Positions 6,614-11,453 of a stretch of DNA of 11,453 nt are shown here, piece after piece. The DNA comes from Collinsella aerofaciens (GTDB lineage Bacteria; Actinomycetota; Coriobacteriia; Coriobacteriales; Coriobacteriaceae): contig RKAY01000113.1 of assembly GCA_014846205.1 (NCBI GenBank), positions 1-11,453 of the forward strand, in the 5' to 3' direction. A program made the translations under genes and the position numbers. The notes under the pieces were generated by a model. It made no database searches. It saw only the letters and a list, made by a program, of their open reading frames with translations, and was not told where the DNA came from. Each line of letters begins with the position of its first letter. The stretch's first letter is position 1.

Positions 6614-6654
6614 AAAACCTACCAAAAAGGGACAGGTTTGTTTTGGCAGGTTTT
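6614..6654. promoter_or_regulatory. Imperfect inverted repeat, candidate operator at the kinase promoter
   Basis: AAAACCTACCAAAA (6614-6627) and TTTTGGCAGGTTTT (6641-6654) form a 14-bp inverted repeat with one mismatch around 13 bases. The spacer includes a third related half-site (CAGGTTTG, 6633-6640). It covers the expected -35 area of the kinase promoter. There is no T-tract placed for termination. Confidence 0.45.
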
Positions 6655-6767
6655 ATCTGGGGAAATGCAGGGCATGAGATTCGGTTCGCTGGGCGGCAAA
6701 ACAGCTCGACCCCATCCTCGAGCCGATCGATTCGCTCAATATCACATTATTCGAATGCATATTCATT

Positions 6768-6779
6768 TAGAGCGCTCTA
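6768..6779. promoter_or_regulatory. Perfect 12-bp palindrome upstream of gntR, candidate operator
   Basis: TAGAGCGCTCTA is its own reverse complement. Its core GAGCGCTC recurs in a palindrome just upstream of manA (7634-7643). It lies 120 bp before gntR and about 22 bp upstream of a candidate -35 box (6801-6806). GntR regulators bind as dimers to palindromes, so autoregulation is a reasonable inference. Confidence 0.45.
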
Positions 6780-6800
6780 GTTTCTAAAGAGAAGCGTTTT

Positions 6801-6829
6801 TTGATAATATCTTTCTCGAACTTTTTAAA
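6801..6829 (+). promoter_or_regulatory. Candidate gntR promoter (TTGATA - 17 bp - TTTAAA)
   Basis: TTGATA (6801-6806) matches 5 of 6 of the -35 consensus and TTTAAA (6824-6829) 4 of 6 of the -10 consensus at the ideal 17-bp spacing. Two TATACT boxes closer to the gene (6857-6862 and 6869-6874) are alternative -10 elements, but lack matching -35 boxes. Confidence 0.45.
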
Positions 6830-6856
6830 ACGCAATAGGGATGCTTAGGTGTTGAC

Positions 6857-6874
6857 TATACTTTCTTTTATACT
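6857..6874 (+). promoter_or_regulatory. Direct repeat of TATACT upstream of gntR
   Basis: TATACT occurs at 6857-6862 and again at 6869-6874, a 12-bp period, just ahead of the AAAGGAGG box (6887-6894). Either copy could be a -10 box, or the pair could be a protein-binding site next to the start of transcription. Confidence 0.35.
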
Positions 6875-6898
6875 CAATCAAGCCGGAAAGGAGGTTCC

Positions 6899-7618
6899 AT
6901 GATTCCCAAATACGAGGCGATAGCTGCAGATATTCGTCGAAGTATCGAGGATGGCGCTCTTAAACCGGGCGACAAGCTTCCCACCGTCGTTGAGTTCTGC
7001 GAGCTCTATAGCGTTTCCAAAATCACCGTCAAACGAGCTATTGAACAAATCACCGAGGAAGGCCTTATTACCAGCCGGCGCGGATCGGGTACCTACGTTA
7101 AGGACACGGCGGGACTTCCCGGCCAAGCGTTTTTCCAGGGCAAAAACGACCGTGCCCAGGGTTTTTCGTATGAGCACCGCGGGGAAAAGGTGACCTCGGT
7201 GGTCTACGATTTCTCGATTGTTAATCCACCAGCGGACATCGCAGCCCAGCTGGGAATTGCCGAGGATGACTTTGCCTATCACATCGTGCGTGTGCGTCAG
7301 GCCGACGAGAAGCCCATCGTTATCGAGTACACCTACATGCCCCTCGAGCTGATTCCGGGCCTTAAAAAGAAAGACCTGTACGGATCGCTCTACCGCTTCA
7401 TCCGCGAGCAATGTGGCCTGAAGATTTCGAGCTTTCACCGTACCATTCGCGCCGTGGCGGCGACCGAGGAAGAAGCCGAGCGTCTGGGCACCAAACCTGG
7501 CTCTCCCCTGCTCGAGCTCACCCAGATTGGCTTTTTGGACAGCGGTGCCGCCTTTGAGTATTCGACCTCGCGCAACGTTGGCGACCGCTTTGAGTTGCAC
7601 AATGTAACGTTGGCGTAG
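6899..7618 (+). CDS. GntR-family transcriptional regulator, HutC/UTRA subfamily
   Basis: A 239-residue DNA-binding regulator. Residues 1-70 form the GntR winged helix: IAADIRRSIEDGALKPGDKLP followed by the recognition helix region SVSKITVKRAIEQI (about 38-51) and the wing RRGSGTYVK (60-68). Residues about 90-235 fit the UTRA ligand-binding domain, which in this subfamily senses small molecules, often sugar phosphates. The ATG at 6899 follows a near-perfect AAAGGAGG (6887-6894) by 4 nt. manA begins 74 bp downstream on the same strand and the ROK kinase gene is divergent, so the ligand may be a hexose phosphate; this is inference from context. Candidate operators lie at 6768-6779 and 7634-7643. 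Confidence 0.92.
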   Translation: MIPKYEAIAADIRRSIEDGALKPGDKLPTVVEFCELYSVSKITVKRAIEQITEEGLITSRRGSGTYVKDTAGLPGQAFFQGKNDRAQGFSYEHRGEKVTSVVYDFSIVNPPADIAAQLGIAEDDFAYHIVRVRQADEKPIVIEYTYMPLELIPGLKKKDLYGSLYRFIREQCGLKISSFHRTIRAVAATEEEAERLGTKPGSPLLELTQIGFLDSGAAFEYSTSRNVGDRFELHNVTLA

Positions 7619-7633
7619 GTCTTTGTAGTCATG

Positions 7634-7643
7634 CGAGCGCTCG
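7634..7643. promoter_or_regulatory. Perfect 10-bp palindrome upstream of manA, candidate operator
   Basis: CGAGCGCTCG lies in the 74-bp gap between gntR and manA and shares the 8-bp core GAGCGCTC with the palindrome upstream of gntR. TTTT follows, but the stem is too short and loop-less to act as a terminator. Confidence 0.4.
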
Positions 7644-7655
7644 TTTTGCGCTGCT

Positions 7656-7674
7656 TTGCGCGGCGCCCGCGCAA
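7656..7674 (+). promoter_or_regulatory. GC-rich hairpin upstream of the manA ribosome binding site
   Basis: A perfect 8-bp stem (TTGCGCGG / CCGCGCAA) with a 3-nt loop ends 6 nt before the GGAGG box at 7681-7685. No T-tract follows, so it is more likely an mRNA stability or translation element than a terminator. Confidence 0.45.
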
Positions 7675-7692
7675 CACAATGGAGGTATGAAT

Positions 7693-8625
7693 ATGTCCGA
7701 TTTGATTAAACTGACGCCGATCTTCCGCAAGAAGATCTGGGGTGGCCGCCAGCTCGAAACCGTATTTGGTTACGACATTCCCGAAGGTCCCATCGGTGAG
7801 TTCTGGGCTATCTCGGCCCATCCCAACGGCGACTGTCAGATTGCTGAGGGACCGTACGCCGGCCACACGCTGTCGTGGCTGTGGGCCAAGCACCGTGAGC
7901 TTTTTGGCAATTGCGAGGGTAAGGAGTTCCCGCTGCTCATTAAGATTCTGGACGCCAAGGACGACCTTTCGATCCAGATTCATCCCAACGACGAGTACGC
8001 CGCCAAGCACGAGAACGGCAGCCTGGGCAAAACCGAGTGCTGGTATGTACTGGACTGCGAGCCCGGTGCCACGATCATCGTCGGCCAGCGCGCACACGAC
8101 CGCGCCGAGGCCGCACAGATGATCGAGAACGGCCGCTGGGACGACATGCTCAACGTACTACCGATCCACAAGGGCGACTTTTTCCAGATTGATTCCGGTA
8201 CCGTTCACGCCATCAAGGCCGGCACGCTCATTTTGGAAACGCAGCAGTCGTGCGACGTGACGTATCGCCTGTACGATTACGACCGCCCCGGCACCGACGG
8301 CAAACTGCGTCCCCTGCACATTGAGCAGAGCCTCGACTGCATAAACTTTGATGCTCAGGCCCCGACCGACGGCACGGTGACCGCACCCGAGGTGGACGGC
8401 GTGACCGAGCTCGTGTCTTGCCCCTGCTACACCGTCGACCGCGTACGCGTCGACGGCAGCAAGACCCTCGACCAGCGCTGGCCCTTCATGTGCCTGTCGG
8501 TCATCGACGGCGAAGGCACCGCCTGCGGCGACCCCGTCCACAAGGGAAGCCACTTGCTGGCTCCGAGCACCGTCAGCTCCATCGACCTCGAAGGCAAGAT
8601 GGAACTGATCGTCTCGCACCTGTAG
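7693..8625 (+). CDS. manA: Mannose-6-phosphate isomerase, class I
   Basis: A cytosolic zinc enzyme interconverting mannose-6-phosphate and fructose-6-phosphate, linking mannose use to glycolysis or supplying mannose-6-phosphate for glycans. At 310 residues it matches the short form known from Bacillus. The cupin metal site is visible: QIHPND (95-100, H97), GKTECWY (112-118, E115) and SGTVHAIKAGT (168-178, H172); R192 in YRLYDYDR is the expected active-site arginine. The start is ATG 7693, not the in-frame ATG at 7687, because the GGAGG box (7681-7685) is 7 nt from 7693 but only 1 nt from 7687. It follows gntR by 74 bp and probably shares transcription with it. A hairpin terminator follows at 8650. 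Confidence 0.95.
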   Translation: MSDLIKLTPIFRKKIWGGRQLETVFGYDIPEGPIGEFWAISAHPNGDCQIAEGPYAGHTLSWLWAKHRELFGNCEGKEFPLLIKILDAKDDLSIQIHPNDEYAAKHENGSLGKTECWYVLDCEPGATIIVGQRAHDRAEAAQMIENGRWDDMLNVLPIHKGDFFQIDSGTVHAIKAGTLILETQQSCDVTYRLYDYDRPGTDGKLRPLHIEQSLDCINFDAQAPTDGTVTAPEVDGVTELVSCPCYTVDRVRVDGSKTLDQRWPFMCLSVIDGEGTACGDPVHKGSHLLAPSTVSSIDLEGKMELIVSHL

Positions 8626-8649
8626 GTCGCACCAACAACCCAAACGAAA

Positions 8650-8687
8650 CAAGGGGCTCCCCCGTCCATGTACGGGAGAGCCCCTTG
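8650..8687 (+). terminator. Terminator-like hairpin after manA
   Basis: CAAGGGGCTC (8650-8659) pairs with GAGCCCCTTG (8678-8687); past one C-A mismatch the stem continues as CCCGT/ACGGG around a 6-nt loop. It lies 25 nt after the stop. The tail (CTATATCTATC) is only moderately T-rich, so termination may be less efficient than at the other sites. Confidence 0.7.
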
Positions 8688-8769
8688 CTATATCTATCTA
8701 TCAGCCCACCCGGTTCTCCAGACCAAAAAGCGAGCGAGCAGAGCGACGCTAGCAAGCAACGTTATCTAA

Positions 8770-8899
8770 GGACCTGGGCGGGCGTATGGGGCAACATCGA
8801 TCGCGAGTTCCGCACGCAAAGGAGGCCACTTAATGTGGCCTCCGTCTTGCGCAGGACTGCCCGAGCAGGCGATGTTGCCCCATACGCCCGCCCAGGTCC
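8770..8899. repeat. 130-bp fold-back element: perfect 30-bp inverted arms with nested hairpin
   Basis: The arm at 8770-8799 (begins GGACCTGGGC) is the exact reverse complement of 8870-8899 over all 30 bases. The 70 bases between hold a second perfect stem GGAGGCCAC/GTGGCCTCC (8821-8829 with 8835-8843) with loop TTAAT, and the rest pairs imperfectly. The element starts 7 bp past the pcrA stop on that strand. The inner hairpin read on the minus strand is followed by TTT, so it may end pcrA transcripts. No flanking target-site duplication was seen. It could be a small mobile element, a recombinase-invertible site or a long structured 3' end. Confidence 0.85.
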
Positions 8900-8906
8900 G
8901 CCGGGA

Positions 8907-11453
8907 TTACGACAGCTTGACGATCGGTGCGAAGCCCTTCATCAGCTTTTTGGTCTGGCCGGTCTTTTCGAACTGGACCTCGATCATGTCTCCAGCGACC
9001 GAGATCACGGTGCCCGTGCCAAAGGTCTTATGACTCACAGTATCGCCCGCAGCAAAGTCCTGCGACGCGCTGGCGCGATCGACCTTGCGCTCCACCGTCG
9101 GCGACACCTTAGATGATGGCTTTTTGGCTCGCGGCGCGCCCGAACCAAAGGTCGAGGCAACACGGCCGGCGTCGGGCGAAACCCCACGATGGCGCTCGGT
9201 GCCATAAGTGCTGCCGCCAAAGAAATCGTCGAAGCTCGATCCGCCGCGCGAAGCGGAACCGCCGGTCGAGCGCGTATGCGAACCGAACACCTTACCGCCA
9301 TACATATCCGAGCCCATGCCCGAGCCAAACGTGCCGTGACGGTCGCCGCGCTTCTCCCAGCCCGTGCCCTCAAAACCGGCAGAACCGATACCGCTAAACT
9401 CGATATCCTCAAACGGAATCTCGTTGAGGAAGCGCGAGCGCGGGTTGGCAGAAGTCGAGCCGTAGGTGCGACGCGTGGCCGCATAGGTCAAGAACAGGCG
9501 CTTGCGAGCACGCGTAATGGCGACGTAGGCCAAGCGACGCTCCTCCTCGAGCTTGCCCGGATCGTCACTACCGCCAAAGTCGTGCACGTGCGGGAAGATG
9601 CCTTCCTCCATGCCGGCCACGAACACCGCGGGGAACTCCAGGCCCTTGGCGGAGTGAATGGTCATCATGGTGATGGCATGCGTCTCGCCGGCCAGGGAAT
9701 CCAAGTCGGAGCGCAGGGCCAGCCACTCCATGAGCGCCGGCAGCGCCTTGCAGGTGAGCGGGCCGTAGGTGCGCTCGATCTCGTCGGCATGTACGGCACC
9801 CGCCGGCAGCCCTGTCGGCGCGGCATACGCGTTACCCGCGATGGCGGCGGCCAGGGCATCCTGCGGCGAGAGCGCCGGGGCGGCTAGGCTATCGAGCGGA
9901 TTGGAGCCCGCGGCGTCACGAGCGCCGACAAGTGCCTCAAATGAGGATGCCGGAGCGGACGGCCCTGGCTCGGGCGCGGGCGCACTCACCACGACGGGCT
10001 CGGGTTCAGCGTCGGCAGGCACGTCGGCAACACCGGCCGCACGCAGCTCTTCCAAGCTCTCGAGCGTACCCTCGATATCCTCGTGCGTCTCCTCAAATTC
10101 CGCAGCGACGCCCAGGAATTCCTGGATGTTCTCAGCACGGCTCTCGGACTCCATGGTGCCCTCGGCGCGAAAGGCCTGCAGAAGCCCCGTCTTGTCGACA
10201 ATCATCTCGACAACGTCCTTGAGCTCGCCGTCCATGCGCCGGCCCTCGCGCACCAGCGCCACAAAACTCGACAAGCCGTTGCGCACCTTGGCGCTAAACA
10301 TGCCTGTCTCGGCCGTCGCAATCTCACAGGCTTGGAAGAACGAGCAGCGGTTGTCGCGTGCCAGCTGCTCAATCTTTTGAATCGAAGTGGAGCCGATGCC
10401 GCGACGCGGCGTGTTGATGACACGCTTGACGCTCATCTCGTCGGCCGGGTTCACGATCATCTTGAGGTAGGCCATGACGTCGCGGATCTCGGCACGGTCG
10501 AAAAATCGCGTGCCGCCCACGATCTTGTAGGGCACGCCCGCGCGCAGGAACATATCTTCGAGAATACGCGACTGGGCGTTGGTGCGATAGAACACAGCGA
10601 TGTCGTCGTAGCTCATGCCCTTGGAGTGCAGCTTTTCAATCTCACCGGCAATCCAGCGGCCCTCGTCGCGCTCGTCGCTCGCCTGGAAGGCCTGGATCTT
10701 CTCGCCATCGCCCTCGGCCGTAAACAGGCGCTTGTCCTTGCGCTGCGAGTTGTGACGAACAACAGCATTGGCAGCGCTCAGAATGTGACCCGTGGAGCGA
10801 TAGTTCTGCTCCAGCTTGACGGTCTTACAGTTTTTAAAGTCCTTCTCAAAGTCCAGGATGTTGGTGATGTCGGCGCCGCGCCAGCTATAAATGGACTGGT
10901 CATCGTCGCCTACGACCATGAGATTTTGGTATTTGGCGGCCAGCAGGTTGGCAATCTCGTACTGGACGTGGTTGGTGTCCTGATACTCGTCGACGCTAAT
11001 GTAGCGGAAGCGCTCCTGGTACTTGTCGAGCACCTCGGGGCGGGTGCGCAACAGCTCAAGCGCGCGCACGAGCAGGTCGTCAAAGTCCATCGCGTTGGCG
11101 GCGCGCAGGCGGCGCTCCAGCTCCATATAGACCTGTGCGGCCTTTTTGTCGTTGGGGCTATCAGCACTCTTGAGCATGTCCTCGGGGCCGATCATGGCGT
11201 TTTTGGCCGAGCTGATCTTGCTGCGGATCATGTTGATGGGGAATTGCTTTTGCTCGATGCCGAGCGCCTGCATAATGTCACGCACCATGCGCTTGGAATC
11301 GTCGTCATCGTAGATGGTGAACTGACCGGTGTAGCCCAGCAGGTCAGCGTCCTCGCGCAGCATGCGCACGCACATGGCATGGAAGGTGCACACCCACATG
11401 CCGCGGGTGCCGCTGGGGATGAGTGCCGCCAGACGCTCGCGCATCTCGGCCGC
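8907..11453 (-). CDS. pcrA: ATP-dependent DNA helicase PcrA/UvrD (5' end outside window)
   Basis: Superfamily 1A 3'-5' helicase used in nucleotide excision repair, rolling-circle replication and removal of recombination filaments. 848 codons plus stop are visible; the N-terminus with the Q and Walker A motifs lies beyond the right edge. Counting from the ATG at 11444: end of motif Ia (EMRERL, residues 1-5), motif Ib (GMWVCTFHAM, 15-24), motif II VDEYQDTN (151-158), motif III VGDDDQSIYSWRG (178-190), motif IV LEQNYRS (211-217), motif V region HSAKGLEF (597-604) with GMEEGIFPH (611-619), and motif VI RRLAYVAITRAR (636-647). The C-terminal 50 residues (DFAAGDTVSHKTFGTGTV) form the Tudor-like domain that contacts RNA polymerase in PcrA. 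Two oddities: a Pro/Ala-rich insert at about 455-565 before motif V, and a long Gly/Ser-rich linker at about 684-790. Converges on manA. Confidence 0.96.
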   Translation of the reverse strand, partial: AAEMRERLAALIPSGTRGMWVCTFHAMCVRMLREDADLLGYTGQFTIYDDDDSKRMVRDIMQALGIEQKQFPINMIRSKISSAKNAMIGPEDMLKSADSPNDKKAAQVYMELERRLRAANAMDFDDLLVRALELLRTRPEVLDKYQERFRYISVDEYQDTNHVQYEIANLLAAKYQNLMVVGDDDQSIYSWRGADITNILDFEKDFKNCKTVKLEQNYRSTGHILSAANAVVRHNSQRKDKRLFTAEGDGEKIQAFQASDERDEGRWIAGEIEKLHSKGMSYDDIAVFYRTNAQSRILEDMFLRAGVPYKIVGGTRFFDRAEIRDVMAYLKMIVNPADEMSVKRVINTPRRGIGSTSIQKIEQLARDNRCSFFQACEIATAETGMFSAKVRNGLSSFVALVREGRRMDGELKDVVEMIVDKTGLLQAFRAEGTMESESRAENIQEFLGVAAEFEETHEDIEGTLESLEELRAAGVADVPADAEPEPVVVSAPAPEPGPSAPASSFEALVGARDAAGSNPLDSLAAPALSPQDALAAAIAGNAYAAPTGLPAGAVHADEIERTYGPLTCKALPALMEWLALRSDLDSLAGETHAITMMTIHSAKGLEFPAVFVAGMEEGIFPHVHDFGGSDDPGKLEEERRLAYVAITRARKRLFLTYAATRRTYGSTSANPRSRFLNEIPFEDIEFSGIGSAGFEGTGWEKRGDRHGTFGSGMGSDMYGGKVFGSHTRSTGGSASRGGSSFDDFFGGSTYGTERHRGVSPDAGRVASTFGSGAPRAKKPSSKVSPTVERKVDRASASQDFAAGDTVSHKTFGTGTVISVAGDMIEVQFEKTGQTKKLMKGFAPIVKLS

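Larger units (their letters stand above)
6560..6898. promoter_or_regulatory. Divergent control region between the ROK kinase gene and gntR
   Basis: A 339-bp region without genes. Its half nearer gntR (about 6740-6880) is markedly AT-rich compared with the window. On the kinase side it holds TACCATA (6593-6599, minus) and an inverted repeat at 6614-6654; on the gntR side the palindrome TAGAGCGCTCTA (6768-6779) and candidate promoters. These are listed separately. Confidence 0.6.

Noticed and set aside
6560..6625. Longer ROK kinase starting at 6625 or 6586
   Set aside because: No ribosome binding site at either ATG; the added residues overlap the likely promoter, and the family begins near residue 1 of the 6559 start.
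6740..6880. AT-rich stretch as a sign of horizontally acquired DNA
   Set aside because: It is limited to the promoter side of gntR, has no mobile gene or boundary repeat, and promoter regions are commonly AT-rich.
8418..9116. Plus-strand open frame of 232 codons across the manA end, the fold-back element and the pcrA end
   Set aside because: It overlaps two real genes in other frames, crosses a terminator and has no start signal.

Overview
This is a GC-rich bacterial chromosome segment of core and housekeeping genes. The gene content fits an anaerobic gut actinobacterium of the Coriobacteriia, most likely Collinsella or a close relative: a MocR-subgroup aspartate aminotransferase, a Mn-dependent family II pyrophosphatase, a ROK kinase with an altered zinc motif, and a PcrA helicase with long low-complexity linkers. 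That placement is inferred from gene content and base composition, not from a search. No rRNA, tRNA, CRISPR array, transposase, integrase or phage gene was seen.

Layout. Positions 1-2145 (minus strand) hold an aspartate aminotransferase, a STAS-domain protein and the start of a TatA/TatB-type translocase gene that runs off the left edge. An 84-codon gene of unknown function (2295-2549, plus) is divergent from the aminotransferase. The stretch 2550-2921 has no firm gene; it holds a strong terminator shared by the converging 84-codon gene and nhaA. Next on the minus strand come nhaA (2922-4280), ppaC (4549-5472) and a ROK sugar kinase (5606-6559). A 339-bp AT-rich divergent region separates the kinase from a GntR/HutC-type regulator (6899-7618) and manA (7693-8625) on the plus strand. 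Finally pcrA (8907 to beyond the right edge, minus) converges on manA, and the gap between them is mostly one long fold-back DNA element.

How the genes fit together. The kinase, GntR regulator and mannose-6-phosphate isomerase look like a small hexose module: phosphorylation of glucose or mannose, isomerisation to fructose-6-phosphate, and a sensor regulator between them. NhaA (Na+/H+ exchange) and PpaC (pyrophosphate removal) are housekeeping genes, each with its own transcription signals.

The most interesting signals are non-coding: (1) the nhaA leader has an intrinsic terminator about 20 nt upstream of the ribosome binding site plus a 9-nt upstream segment exactly complementary to the terminator's 5' arm, the layout of a transcription attenuator or riboswitch; (2) a 130-bp element with perfect 30-bp inverted arms and a nested hairpin sits 7 bp past the pcrA stop; (3) palindromes sharing the core GAGCGCTC lie upstream of both gntR and manA, suggesting a common operator. 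I found no clear new multi-gene system; the coding genes belong to familiar families except the 84-codon one.
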